The notes: generated by a model not told the origin, from the sequence alone. Numbered from the stretch's first letter, positions 50,016 through 59,183 are shown. The stretch is DNA of 64,000 nt from Trinickia dinghuensis (GCF_003367175.1 NZ_QRGA01000018.1:1-64000); one strand, 5' to 3'. Numbers and translations are program-made.

Positions 50016-52004
50016 TCATCCTAAGTTGATGAGACGCATCGCTTCGGCCACGACATGCTTGGCCGTGATGCCGAAGTGTTCGAAGAGCGCATCGGCCGGC
50101 CCCGATGCGCCGAAGCCGTTCATGCCGACGAAACCGCCCCGTTCGCCGAGATACCGATCCCAGCCGAATCTGACCGCCGCCTCGACCGCGACGCGTACGG
50201 TGCCGGGGCCCAGCACGGCTGCCCGATACGCGGCATCTTGGAGATCGAATTGCTCCCAGCAGGGCATCGAGACCACCGCTGCCGCCACACCCGCCGCCTG
50301 CAACCGCACTCTCGCCTCCAGCGCGACAGTCACTTCGGAGCCGCTGGCCAGCAGCGTGACGCGGCGCGGGCCGCCTTCGGCCTCGGCGAGCACATACGCG
50401 CCGCTCCGGCAAAGGTTGCGCTCGTCATGCTCGCGCCGCACGGGCGGCAGCGCCTGGCGCGCAAAAACCAAGGCGCTCGGCCCCGTGCGATGCTCGAGCG
50501 CCAACTCCCAGCATTCGGCGGCCTCGACTGCGTCGGCCGGCCTCATCACGAGCATATTGGGCATCGCACGCAACGATGCGAGGATTTCGACGGGCTGATG
50601 CGTGGGACCGTTCTTGCCTACGCCGATCGAGTCGTGACTGAAGACGAATTTCACCGGCAAACCCATCAGCGCCGCCATCCGCATCGCCGGTCGCTCATAG
50701 TCGGAAAAGGCGAGGTACGTCACGGCAAGCGGAATAACGCCGCCATGCGCGGCCATGCCGTTGGCCATCGCGCCCATCAGGTGTTCGCGCACCCCGCAGT
50801 GCACGTAGCCCCCAGCGCGATCGTGCGCGGTGAACGCTTGCAACTGGCGCTTGTGCCCCGTCGGCGCCTCGAGATCGGCGCAACCCACGATTCGCTCGGG
50901 TAGGCAGCGTGTAAGCGCATCGTTGATGTCGGCCGAAATCATGATGCCCGGCACCGCCTCGGCGCTTTCAATCGCGCGGCGGCGATAGGCATGGAGTACC
51001 TCTCGCCAATCGTCGGGCAATACGCCAGCCTGAATGCGTTCGAACTCGGCACGATCGGCTTCGGGCAGTGCATCCACGCGCGCCTGCCATTGAAGGTATT
51101 CGGTCTCGCCGCGCCGCCCTGCCGCGCGCCACGCGTCGAGCACGGCCGGCGGCACCTCGAATTCGGCATGCGCCCAATCGAGCCGAGTCCTCGCTTCATC
51201 GGCATCCGATGGAAACAGGCGCCCGCTATGTCCACCGCGCTGACCTTCCAGGCGTGCGATACCGCGGCCGATGACGGTCCGGCAGGCGATCATCGATGGC
51301 CTCGCGTCTTTGCGCGCCAGCGTCAGCGCGGCGGAAACGGCGTCGACGTCGTGACCGTCCACCTCTTGCACGTGCCAGCCCGCGACGCGAAATCGCTCGC
51401 CGACGTCCTCGCTGATCGACAGCGCCGTGCTGCCGTCGTCGGTGATGCGGTTGTCGTCCCAGCACAAGATCAGCTTGCCCAGTTGCAAATGGCCCGCGAG
51501 CGAAATCATTTCCTGGCCGATACCCTCCTGCAGGCAACCGTCGCCCACGAACGCATAGGTGTAATGGTCGACGATACCGCTACCGAACTTGGCCGCCAGG
51601 TAGGCTTCGGCAATCGCCATGCCGCACGCGTTCGCGATACCTTGACCGAGCGGACCCGTCGTCACCTCGATGCCTGAGGCGGGGTCGTATTCGGGATGGC
51701 CGGCGCAATGCGCGCCCAGCTCACGGAAGGATCGGATCTGCTCTAGCCCCACCCTTTCGTAACCGGTCAAGTACAGCAACGCATACAGCAGCATCGAACC
51801 ATGGCCGTTCGACAGGACGAATCGATCGCGATCGGGCCAAGTGGGTTCGCCCGAGTTGAATTTCAAATGGCGTGTGAACAAAGCCGTCGCGACTTCGGCC
51901 ATTCCGAGCGGTACGCCCTGGTGCCCCTCGCCGGCACGCAATATAGCGTCGATGGCAAGAAAGCGGATCGCGTTGGGCAAAGAGGGGGTGTCCATGGTCG
52001 ACAT
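50016..52004 (-). CDS. Transketolase (full-length)
   Basis: A 662-residue transketolase of the TktA type, a ThDP enzyme that moves two-carbon ketol units between sugar phosphates. The N-terminal domain has LSNGHGSMLLYALLYLTGYE, GPLGQGIANACGMAIAEAYL and the ThDP motif GDGCLQEGIGQE...DDN. The middle Pyr domain has VHCGVREHLMGAMANGMAAH, with the conserved activating Glu, and HDSIGVGKNGPTHQP. The C-terminal domain is complete. It is not the housekeeping copy by context: it sits in a catabolic operon together with a split transketolase. ATG codons at 52016, 52004 and 51995 are all possible starts. Confidence 0.93.
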   Translation of the reverse strand: MSTMDTPSLPNAIRFLAIDAILRAGEGHQGVPLGMAEVATALFTRHLKFNSGEPTWPDRDRFVLSNGHGSMLLYALLYLTGYERVGLEQIRSFRELGAHCAGHPEYDPASGIEVTTGPLGQGIANACGMAIAEAYLAAKFGSGIVDHYTYAFVGDGCLQEGIGQEMISLAGHLQLGKLILCWDDNRITDDGSTALSISEDVGERFRVAGWHVQEVDGHDVDAVSAALTLARKDARPSMIACRTVIGRGIARLEGQRGGHSGRLFPSDADEARTRLDWAHAEFEVPPAVLDAWRAAGRRGETEYLQWQARVDALPEADRAEFERIQAGVLPDDWREVLHAYRRRAIESAEAVPGIMISADINDALTRCLPERIVGCADLEAPTGHKRQLQAFTAHDRAGGYVHCGVREHLMGAMANGMAAHGGVIPLAVTYLAFSDYERPAMRMAALMGLPVKFVFSHDSIGVGKNGPTHQPVEILASLRAMPNMLVMRPADAVEAAECWELALEHRTGPSALVFARQALPPVRREHDERNLCRSGAYVLAEAEGGPRRVTLLASGSEVTVALEARVRLQAAGVAAAVVSMPCWEQFDLQDAAYRAAVLGPGTVRVAVEAAVRFGWDRYLGERGGFVGMNGFGASGPADALFEHFGITAKHVVAEAMRLINLG

Positions 52005-52107
52005 AGCAAAAAGCATCCTCCGCGCGGCCCTGAATCAGGGCCGCCGCCGGCAATGTGAGGGAAAAGGAAAAGGAAAGGGATCGATGCGAGCGGAACGCGC
52101 CGCCCAT

Positions 52108-53964
52108 TCAGCTCAAGAAGCCCGTGGAAATCCAAGGGATTGCCGCGACCGCGGCAAGTCCGACCGCCAGGGCGCCCAAGTACGGCCAAATCCGCCGCAA
52201 TCCCGCATTGGGATCGACGCGTCCGATCGTGCACGCGGCGTAGTAGCCCAAACCAAACGGCGGCGTGAACAAGCCGATGCCCATCGCGAGGATCACGGTG
52301 ATCGCGTAATGCACCTCGTGGATTCCAGCCTGACGTGCCATCGGAAAGAGCAGCGAACCGAACAGGACCATCGCGGGAATACCTTCGAGCACGCTACCCA
52401 ATACGATGAAGGCGATGACGGAGATGAACAAGAAGCCCCAAGCGCCACCCGGCATGTGCCCCATTGCCTGCGCCAGCGCCTGCGAAAAGCTGGCTTGCGT
52501 GAGCGCCCAGGCCATCGCCGTCGCGGCCCCGATGATCAGCAAGATCGCCCCCGACAGCGACGCGGTTTCCACGAGCATCGGATAAATACGGCGCCAATCG
52601 AAATGACGGTAGACGAGCAAGCCGACCACGACCGTATAGGCAATCCCGATCGTCGACACCTCGGTGGCCGTGGCCACGCCGTCCGCCACGACGAAGCGGA
52701 TCAGCACAGGCAGCACCAACGCGGGCAACGCCACCACAAAGGTTTTCAGCACCGTCTTCGCGCTTGCACGCTCCGCCTTCCCGGCTAGGTCCCCTGTGCG
52801 CTTGCGCGCAATCACCCCGAGCGCTACGGCCAGCACGAGGCCGGGCAGCAAGCCGCCCGTGAACAGCGCGGCGATCGACACACCGGTCACGGAGCCGATG
52901 ATGATCAGCACGAGCGACGGAGGAATCGTCTCCGCCATCGCGCCGCAAGCGGCGAGCAGCGAAACGAGTTCACCTTCCGGGATCCCACGCTTTTTCATCT
53001 CGGGAAAGAGCACCGGGGCGACAGCGGCCATATCGGCCGTCTTGGCACCGGAAATGCCCGAGACCAGAACCATCGCGCCGATCAACACGAACGACAGGCC
53101 ACCTTTGACGTGTCCGAGCAAAGCAGCGAGAAATGCAACCATCGCATTCGCCATCCGCGTCATCACGATCAGTTGCCCGAGCAACACGAATAGCGGCACC
53201 GCCAGCAACACGAGCGAACTCATTCCTTCATTCATCTGCCCCGTGATGACCGCAAGCGGAGTGGTCGTGGTGCTGAGCAGACAGGCAACCGTCGAGAGCC
53301 CGAAGCAAAATGCGATCGGCAGGCCGCCGAGCACACCGGCTGCCAGCAATACGCCGAAGAAAATCACGAGGCTCCAATTGCCGATCCCCCATATCCAGTT
53401 CCGCGCGAAATAGAGCGCGAGCGCAATCGCCGCCAGCGTGCCGAGCGCACACACCAATTCGCGCAGCCGATGACGCGCGAGTTGCGTGCAGCAGATCGCG
53501 AGCATCAGGACGCTTCCGACGGGGACGGCCGCGACTCGGATCGTGTCCGGAATCCCCATGACCGGCGTCTGCACGACCCACTGATCTTGCGCGTAGTTGA
53601 TCGACGGCCCGAGCATGACGGCGAGGAACAGACACGGCGCTCCGACGGCGAGCGCTTCGGCATATGCACGCCAGGCCGGCTGCAGACGCTGGGCGAGCAC
53701 CGTCATCCTCATGTGATCGCCTCGGCGCAACGCCACGGCCGAACCGAGCATCGCGAGCCACAGGAAGAGAATGGAGGCCAACTCGTCGCTCCAGACGAGC
53801 GGATAGTCGAACACGAAGCGTGAAATGACGCCGGCCAGCAAGACGACGACCTCGGCCAGCACAATGAGCGCCGCGGGCAATTCGACGATCCAGCCGAGCG
53901 CGGTATCGCACCGTACCTGCCATAAGGGAGGACGATGCTCGCCTAACGACAGTGTCCCGCTCAT
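52108..53964 (-). CDS. TRAP transporter permease, fused DctQ-DctM
   Basis: A 618-residue fusion of the small and large membrane subunits of a tripartite ATP-independent transporter. Residues about 20-170 are the four-helix DctQ part (FVFDYPLVWSDELASILFLW, VALRRGDHMRMTVLAQ). Residues about 185-618 are the DctM part with GLPIAFCFGLSTVACLLSTT, VPLFVLLGQLIVMTRMANAM and GSVLEGIPAMVLFGSLLFP. It works with DctP using the sodium gradient. The start ATG overlaps the dctP stop by four bases (ATGA). Fused QM proteins are common for carboxylate and sugar-acid importers, but the substrate cannot be read from this chain. Confidence 0.93.
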   Translation of the reverse strand: MSGTLSLGEHRPPLWQVRCDTALGWIVELPAALIVLAEVVVLLAGVISRFVFDYPLVWSDELASILFLWLAMLGSAVALRRGDHMRMTVLAQRLQPAWRAYAEALAVGAPCLFLAVMLGPSINYAQDQWVVQTPVMGIPDTIRVAAVPVGSVLMLAICCTQLARHRLRELVCALGTLAAIALALYFARNWIWGIGNWSLVIFFGVLLAAGVLGGLPIAFCFGLSTVACLLSTTTTPLAVITGQMNEGMSSLVLLAVPLFVLLGQLIVMTRMANAMVAFLAALLGHVKGGLSFVLIGAMVLVSGISGAKTADMAAVAPVLFPEMKKRGIPEGELVSLLAACGAMAETIPPSLVLIIIGSVTGVSIAALFTGGLLPGLVLAVALGVIARKRTGDLAGKAERASAKTVLKTFVVALPALVLPVLIRFVVADGVATATEVSTIGIAYTVVVGLLVYRHFDWRRIYPMLVETASLSGAILLIIGAATAMAWALTQASFSQALAQAMGHMPGGAWGFLFISVIAFIVLGSVLEGIPAMVLFGSLLFPMARQAGIHEVHYAITVILAMGIGLFTPPFGLGYYAACTIGRVDPNAGLRRIWPYLGALAVGLAAVAAIPWISTGFLS

Positions 53965-55004
53965 GCCAGCGCTCCCGTCGTGTTTTGCAGCAGCGCCCAC
54001 GCTTGATCGCCGAACTTCGTCCGCCAATCCTTGTAGAAGCTCGTCTTGCGCAGTTGATCGCGAAAGGCTTGCTTGTCGACGTCGAGCAACTGCAGCCCCT
54101 TCGACGAGAGATTCTGCTTGAGCGTGTCGTTCAAGCTTGCGATATCGGCGCGCTCCTCGAGCGCGGCACGGTCGAACTCGTGCTGCACGATCGATTGGAT
54201 GTCGGGCGGCAAGCGTTTGAATGCGGCCGGATTGCCGAGAATCCAGTAGGTATCCCATACGTGGCTGGTCAGACTCACGTATTTCTGCACCTCGTAGAGC
54301 TTGGCCGTGGCGATGATCGGCAGCGGGTTTTCCTGGCCGTCGACGAGGTGGGTTTGCAGCGCGGAATAGAGTTCGTTGAAATTGATCGGCGTCGGACCGG
54401 CTTGCAGCGAGCGAAACAGAGAAATCATCATCGGCGCGACCGGAACCCGGATCTTGAATCCGCGCAGATCGTCGGGCGTCCGAATGGCCTTCGTCGACGA
54501 CGTGATCTGCCGAAATCCGTTGTCCCACGGACGCGACATGGTCAACATTCCGACTTTGTCGATCTGGCCGCGAATGTACTTGCCCAATTCGCCGTCCATG
54601 GCCTTCCAGACATGATCGTAGTCGGGGAATGCGAAGCCTGTATTCGCGATGCCGGCCGCCGGCACGAGCGTCGACATGACGGAGGCAGCCATGTTGATGA
54701 ACTCGACGCCGCCATTGCGAATCTGCGACAGCAAATCCGTGTCGGAGCCGAGCTGATTGCTCGGGAAGACTTTGATTTCCAGCCGCCCGCCCGATGCGGC
54801 CAAGATCCGATCCGCGGCTTGCTTGGCTCGGACGTTGACCGGGTGGGTGGGATCTTGTCCCGTCGCCAGCTTGTACGAAAACTGCGGCGCTGCCGATGCG
54901 CGGCGCGCGACGCCCCAAAGCGGTGCAGCGACCGACAGCGCTGCTCCTGCTTTCAGAAACGTGCGTCGGTCCATACGGCTCTTCGTGTTCGAATTCGTCG
55001 TCAT
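53961..55004 (-). CDS. TRAP transporter periplasmic solute-binding protein (DctP)
   Basis: A 347-residue solute receptor. The N-terminus has a twin-arginine signal (MDRRTFLKAGAALSVAAPLW), so the protein is probably exported folded by Tat. The mature part has the DctP pattern: GQDPTHPVNVRAKQAADRIL, KVFPSNQLGSDTDLL and LRGFKIRVPVAPMMISLFRS, which contains the arginine that binds the ligand carboxylate. GPTPINFNELYSALQTHLVD and DGQENPLP follow. A carboxylated ligand is therefore likely. ATG 55004 is preceded by GGAGGAG at eight bases. It is coupled to the fused permease. Confidence 0.93.
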   Translation of the reverse strand: MTTNSNTKSRMDRRTFLKAGAALSVAAPLWGVARRASAAPQFSYKLATGQDPTHPVNVRAKQAADRILAASGGRLEIKVFPSNQLGSDTDLLSQIRNGGVEFINMAASVMSTLVPAAGIANTGFAFPDYDHVWKAMDGELGKYIRGQIDKVGMLTMSRPWDNGFRQITSSTKAIRTPDDLRGFKIRVPVAPMMISLFRSLQAGPTPINFNELYSALQTHLVDGQENPLPIIATAKLYEVQKYVSLTSHVWDTYWILGNPAAFKRLPPDIQSIVQHEFDRAALEERADIASLNDTLKQNLSSKGLQLLDVDKQAFRDQLRKTSFYKDWRTKFGDQAWALLQNTTGALA

Positions 55005-55104
55005 GATCTGCTCCTCCATGATGGTGTGGGTCGTTTTTCTAGTTGTTCGTCGAAACCGTGGCGCGCAGCCGAGCGCGCCGATCGTCTGCCTCCGATCCGA
55101 TCGC

Positions 55105-55869
55105 TCAGCCGTGAATGAGCATGCCGCCGTTCACGTCGATCACCGCGCCCGTGATGTACGAAGACAGATCCGACGCGAGGAAAAGGAACGCCCCCGCGAC
55201 GTCGTCGACCCCACCCAGACGATTGAGCGGAATGCCCGTGAGGATTTCCGCCCGTTTCTCGTCGCTGATCTTCCCGGCGTTGATGTCGGTCTGGATCAGG
55301 CCCGGGGTCACGCAATTGACGCGGATACCGTCGATGCCGAATTCACGAGCCATCGCTTTTGCCAATCCGAGCACACCCGCTTTCGCCGCCGAATAGTGCG
55401 GACCGCCTAAAATCCCGCCGCCGCGCTGCGCCGACACCGAGGACATGCACGCAATCGAACCGGACCGCTGCTTTTTCATCTGCGGCAGCACGGCCTGCGA
55501 GAGATAAAGCACGCCGCGCAGATTGACGTCCAGGATGCGGTCCCAACCTGCCGCGTCGATATCGAGCAACTTGGCCGGCTGCGTGATGCCGGCGTTGTTG
55601 ACGAGCACGTCGATCCGGTCGAACTCGCGGACGATCCGCTCGATCGTTGCCTGGCATGCATCGCGATCCGTCACGTCGCAGGCATAGCCGCGATGTGCCG
55701 CGCCGAGCGAGGCCGCCGCGGCGGAGGCATCCGCCTCGTTCAGATCGAGGATGGCGACGCGGGCGCCATGACGCGCGAACATGCGCGCAGTGGCCAGACC
55801 GATGCCGCGCGGCGAAGCCGCACCCGAGATGACAGCCACCTTGCCATCGAGCAGATGAGTTTCTGACAT
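55105..55869 (-). CDS. Short-chain dehydrogenase/reductase (FabG-like)
   Basis: A 254-residue classical SDR: the NAD(P) loop ISGAASPRGIGLATARMF at residues about 14-31, the acidic residue in AILDLNEAD (favouring NAD), VLVNNAGITQ near 87, the Ser in SSVSAQRG and the Tyr-Lys pair in HYSAAKAGVLG. It should oxidise or reduce a secondary alcohol or ketone in the imported compound. It lies between the split transketolase (56-base gap) and the TRAP genes in the same operon. The exact substrate is not determinable. Confidence 0.9.
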   Translation of the reverse strand: MSETHLLDGKVAVISGAASPRGIGLATARMFARHGARVAILDLNEADASAAAASLGAAHRGYACDVTDRDACQATIERIVREFDRIDVLVNNAGITQPAKLLDIDAAGWDRILDVNLRGVLYLSQAVLPQMKKQRSGSIACMSSVSAQRGGGILGGPHYSAAKAGVLGLAKAMAREFGIDGIRVNCVTPGLIQTDINAGKISDEKRAEILTGIPLNRLGGVDDVAGAFLFLASDLSSYITGAVIDVNGGMLIHG

Positions 55870-55925
55870 GTAGTTCTCCTAAGTAACGTAATGGGTAATT
55901 GAATGGATCGTTGAGCGTGCTGGGG

Positions 55926-56927
55926 CTAGCGAAGCCAGACTTTGATCGTCTCGCTGATCGCCGACGTCGAGATCTTGTAACGGTCGTGCAACGTCGGCAG
56001 CGCGCCGGCGTCGAGGAATGCATCGGGCAAGCCGATTTGCCGAAACGGCGGCGTGACGCCGTTGCCGATCAGCAGCGCGGCAACGGCTTCGCCGAGCCCG
56101 CCGATCACCGTATGATTCTCGGCGACGACGACCAGGCGAGCGTTACGCTTGGCCTCACGCAGAATGGTCACGGTGTCGAGCGGCTTGATCGTCGGCACGT
56201 GCAATACCCCTACGCCGATCCGATCGAGTTCGAGCGCCTTCGCCACTTCGAGCGCGCGCATCGTCATGATTCCCGACGAGATGATCAGCACGTCGGCACC
56301 GTCGCGCAGCATCTTTGCCCGACCGATTTCGAAGCGGTAGCCGTATTCGTCGAGCACCACGGGAACGTTGCCGCGCAGCAGACGCGCATAGACAGGGCCG
56401 CGGTGACGGGCCATCGCCGGCACCATCTGCTCGATTTCGAGCGCATCGCAAGGATCGATGACGGTGAGGTTCGGCATCGCTCGGAACAGCGCCAAGTCCT
56501 CGGCGGCCTGGTGGCTGGGTCCATATCCCGTCGTCAAGCCGGGCAACGCACAAGCGATCTTGACGTCGAGGTTGTCCTCGGCAATCGCCTGATGGATGAA
56601 GTCGTAAGCTCGGCGCGCCGCGAATACGGCGTAGGTCGTCACGAACGGCAGCGCACCTTCGTGCGCCATGCCGGCGGCGGCGCCGAACAGCAGCTGCTCG
56701 GCCATCCCCATCTGGTAGAAGCGCTCGGGGTATGCCTTGGCAAAAAGATGCAAATCGGTGTACTTGCCGAGGTCGGCCGTCATGCCGACCACATCGCTTC
56801 GCTCGCGTGCCAGTTCCACCAGCGCGTGACCGAACGGGGCCGAACGCGTCTTTTGTCCTTCGCCGGCGATCGAGGCGATCATCGCGGACGTCTTCAGACG
56901 AGGCTTCGATGATGCGTTCGTGCTCAT
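55926..56927 (-). CDS. Transketolase C-terminal subunit (split transketolase)
   Basis: A 333-residue chain covering the Pyr and C-terminal domains of a transketolase-type ThDP enzyme. YQMGMAEQLLFGAAAGMAHE carries the conserved Glu that activates thiamine. TTYAVFAARRAYDFIHQAIA, GLTTGYGPSHQAAEDLALFR and VVVAENHTVIGGLGEAVAAL match the family. The first 30 residues are a variable extension. It cannot act without the ThDP-phosphate-binding half, encoded just upstream with a four-base ATGA overlap. Together the two chains make about 621 residues, close to one full transketolase. Confidence 0.92.
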   Translation of the reverse strand: MSTNASSKPRLKTSAMIASIAGEGQKTRSAPFGHALVELARERSDVVGMTADLGKYTDLHLFAKAYPERFYQMGMAEQLLFGAAAGMAHEGALPFVTTYAVFAARRAYDFIHQAIAEDNLDVKIACALPGLTTGYGPSHQAAEDLALFRAMPNLTVIDPCDALEIEQMVPAMARHRGPVYARLLRGNVPVVLDEYGYRFEIGRAKMLRDGADVLIISSGIMTMRALEVAKALELDRIGVGVLHVPTIKPLDTVTILREAKRNARLVVVAENHTVIGGLGEAVAALLIGNGVTPPFRQIGLPDAFLDAGALPTLHDRYKISTSAISETIKVWLR

Positions 56928-57790
56928 GTGCGGCTCCCTGCGTCGTGCGCATCCGATGCTTCGAGTGCTTCGAGTGCGAGTTGCCATTCGTGAGGCTCCA
57001 CGCGAATGAAGTGATTCTTTTCGCGCGCTTCCAGGAAGGGAACGCCGCACCCCATCTTCGTATCGCAAACGATCATTCGCGGGCAGGACCCGGAGTGGGC
57101 GCGCGCAGCGTCGAATGCGGACACCACGGCTGCGAGGTCGTTGCCGTCCACGCGCTGGACGTACCATCCGAACGCTTGGAGCTTCTCGACGAGCGGCTCG
57201 AACGACATGACTTGCGCCGACGGACCGTCCGCCTGCTGGTTGTTGACGTCGACGATACCGATCAGGTTATCGAGCTTCCAGTGGGCGGCCGACATGAGCG
57301 CCTCCCAAACGGCCCCCTCATCGAGCTCGCCGTCGGAAAACAGCGTGTACACAAACGCGTCGGAGCCCTTGCGCTTGAGGCCTAGACAGCGGCCGACCGC
57401 GATCGTCAGGCCCTGTCCGAGCGAGCCGCCGGACATCTCCATGCCAGGTGTGTAGCTCGCCATACCCGACATCGGCAAGCGGCTGTCGTCGCTGCCGTAA
57501 GTCTCCAATTCGGCTTCGGGAATCACGCCGGCCTCGATCAACGCGGCATACAGCGCAATGGCGTAGTGACCGTTGGAGAGCAGAAAGCGGTCGCGCCCCT
57601 CCCATTCGGGGTCTTCCGGCATGAGTTTGAGCGCGTCGCAGTACGCGACGGCCAGCACATCCGCAATATCGAGCGCTTGCGCGATATAGCCCTGCCCTTG
57701 CACTTCTCCCATCCGCAACGCATTGCGCCGGATGCGCTTCGCGCACTGCGCAAGATGGGCGTGACGCCCGCTGTCGCTGCTTGTCACCAT
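56924..57790 (-). CDS. Transketolase N-terminal subunit (split transketolase)
   Basis: A 288-residue chain with the N-terminal PP domain: DRFLLSNGHYAIALYAALIE, GGSLGQGLTIAVGRCLGLKR, and the ThDP pyrophosphate/magnesium motif FSDGELDEGAVWEALMSAAH...VDVNNQQ. It matches the N-terminal subunit of split transketolases. It is the first gene of the operon, 110 bases from the divergent LysR gene, and is coupled to the C-terminal subunit gene. Having this pair and a second complete transketolase in one operon is unusual. Confidence 0.92.
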   Translation of the reverse strand: MVTSSDSGRHAHLAQCAKRIRRNALRMGEVQGQGYIAQALDIADVLAVAYCDALKLMPEDPEWEGRDRFLLSNGHYAIALYAALIEAGVIPEAELETYGSDDSRLPMSGMASYTPGMEMSGGSLGQGLTIAVGRCLGLKRKGSDAFVYTLFSDGELDEGAVWEALMSAAHWKLDNLIGIVDVNNQQADGPSAQVMSFEPLVEKLQAFGWYVQRVDGNDLAAVVSAFDAARAHSGSCPRMIVCDTKMGCGVPFLEAREKNHFIRVEPHEWQLALEALEASDAHDAGSRT

Positions 57791-57824
57791 GTCCTCCGTT
57801 TTTGCCGTCGTCAGTGAAACAAAG

Positions 57825-57861
57825 CGTAATGCCTTGAACTGCTGCGCTCAAACGAATTACG
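57825..57861. promoter_or_regulatory. Nested inverted repeat between the operon and its LysR gene
   Basis: CGTAAT (57825-57830) and ATTACG (57856-57861) flank TTGA (57834-57837) and TCAA (57848-57851), giving a nested symmetric site. The inner part has the spacing of a LysR T-N11-A box. It is midway between the divergent starts at 57790 and 57901 and is the likely binding site of the LysR protein. Confidence 0.65.
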
Positions 57862-57900
57862 ATGGGCCTATCGGTGAATTCAATTCATGTAGACGCTGCA

Positions 57901-58791
57901 ATGCACAATCGCATCACGCTCAAGTCGATTCAGGCTTTCGAGGCCGCCGCCCGGCTGTCGTCTTTTGCGCTTGCAGCCGAGGAACTTTTCGTGACGCCGT
58001 CCGCAATCAGTCATCAGATCAAGCTTCTCGAGGATCAACTGAACATCAAGTTGTTCCATCGCGTGCATCGCGCGGCGATCTTGACCGATTCGGGCCGGCA
58101 CTATGCTGAGGAAATCACGGCGGCCTTTACGCGCATCGAACAGGCGACCCGCGAAATCGGGCGCGTGGCGAAAAGCGATATCCTCACGATCCACTGCACG
58201 CCGAGTTTCGCGACGCAATGGTTGATGCCGCGTATCGCACGGTTCAGTTCGCAGCATCCCGATATAGACGTGCGGCTCAACGCATCGTCCGGCGCCGTCG
58301 ATCTCGTCTCCGAGAGCGTTGACGTCGACATTCGCTACGGCGCGCGCAAGCTGCAGCCGCCCGGCACGATGGTGCTCGAACTGCCGCCGGAAACCGTGGT
58401 GCCGCTGTGCGCGCCCGAGTTGGCCCACGGTCCGCATCCGATCGGCCGTGTCGCCGACTTGCGCGAGCACACGCTCATTCACAGCGAAGGCTGCCTGGTG
58501 GGATGGCGGGACTGGATGAGGCTTCATCGCAAAATACCGCTCGATATCACGCGCGGCCCTCGATTCGATCGCTCGTTCATGTCGATCGGCGCCGCCGTGG
58601 ACGGTTTGGGGGTGTGTCTGGAGAGTCTGTTGCTCGCGCGGCGCGAACTCGAGTCGGGGCGGCTGGTGGCGCCTCTAGGTGTGGAAGGATTGAAGGTGCA
58701 CGGCTATACGCTGAACTTGCTTAAATCGCGCGCCGATTTGCCGAAGCTGCGCAGCTTTCAGGATTGGCTCTTCGCCGAACTGGAGAAATAG
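57901..58791 (+). CDS. LysR-family transcriptional regulator (GcvA-like)
   Basis: A 296-residue regulator. The winged HTH at residues about 8-65 contains SIQAFEAAARLSSFALAAEE and TPSAISHQIKLLEDQL, very like GcvA. The periplasmic-binding-like effector domain follows (LTIHCTPSFATQWLMPRIAR, VDVDIRYGA). The frame extends 13 codons upstream, but MHNRITLKSIQAFEAAARLS is the usual start. Divergent position and the nested palindrome indicate it controls the transketolase-TRAP operon, probably activating it when the imported compound or a metabolite binds. Confidence 0.92.
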   Translation: MHNRITLKSIQAFEAAARLSSFALAAEELFVTPSAISHQIKLLEDQLNIKLFHRVHRAAILTDSGRHYAEEITAAFTRIEQATREIGRVAKSDILTIHCTPSFATQWLMPRIARFSSQHPDIDVRLNASSGAVDLVSESVDVDIRYGARKLQPPGTMVLELPPETVVPLCAPELAHGPHPIGRVADLREHTLIHSEGCLVGWRDWMRLHRKIPLDITRGPRFDRSFMSIGAAVDGLGVCLESLLLARRELESGRLVAPLGVEGLKVHGYTLNLLKSRADLPKLRSFQDWLFAELEK

Positions 58792-58819
58792 AACTGGCAT
58801 ACCGCCGTCTGTAGCTCAT

Positions 58820-59077
58820 CTACTCCACCGCCTCATCCGCCCCCGGCTCCCCTTCTCCAAGCTCAGCCCCGGTCTCCGGATCATGCGTCCGATCCGACCG
58901 CAACCTCCGCTTCATCTCATCGAGCGTCGCCCTCTTCTGCTCGCTCAACTGCTCCGCTGCCGATCCATCTCCGCCAACCCGCCAACCGTGTACTGAAGCC
59001 GCTTGTTGTGCATGAACACGGCCCCTTTTTGGTCGTGGGTGAACGATGCGTCGCCCTCCTATGTCCGCAACGAGCAT
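58820..59077 (-). pseudogene. Possible small-gene remnant
   Basis: A minus-strand frame of 85 codons whose second half (EQLSEQKRATLDEMKRRLRS, then DRTHDPETGAELGEGEPGAD) looks like a genuine charged, coiled protein tail. The first half is Arg/Pro/Gly-rich and looks like non-coding GC-rich sequence, and no ribosome binding site is seen. It may be the surviving 3' end of a gene. It fills most of the gap between the LysR and PadR genes; the rest of that gap is AT-rich regulatory DNA. Confidence 0.3.
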
Positions 59078-59122
59078 TCCTATGACGCCATGCCCGCGTA
59101 ATTAATCAGATGATTGAGTCAC

Positions 59123-59157
59123 TTGACTTTGTATCTTTAGATATATATCTTTAGATA
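59123..59157 (+). promoter_or_regulatory. padR promoter with duplicated operator
   Basis: TTGACT (59123-59128) and TATCTT (59146-59151), 17 bases apart, are a good sigma-70 promoter. The 12-base TATCTTTAGATA occurs twice, at 59132-59143 and 59146-59157, covering the spacer and the -10. Each copy is itself a TATC-N4-GATA dyad. A repressor bound here would block polymerase, so autoregulation by the PadR protein is likely. This short AT-rich patch stands out in GC-rich surroundings. Confidence 0.75.
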
Positions 59158-59183
59158 CACATTCACTCTTCTGGGGGTCCCCC

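Noticed and set aside
49043-57790. Sulfoquinovose sulfo-transketolase pathway
   Set aside because: A split transketolase is shared, but the isomerase, aldolase-like and sulfolactaldehyde genes are missing. The TRAP, SDR and hydroxyacid dehydrogenase content does not match that pathway as I know it.
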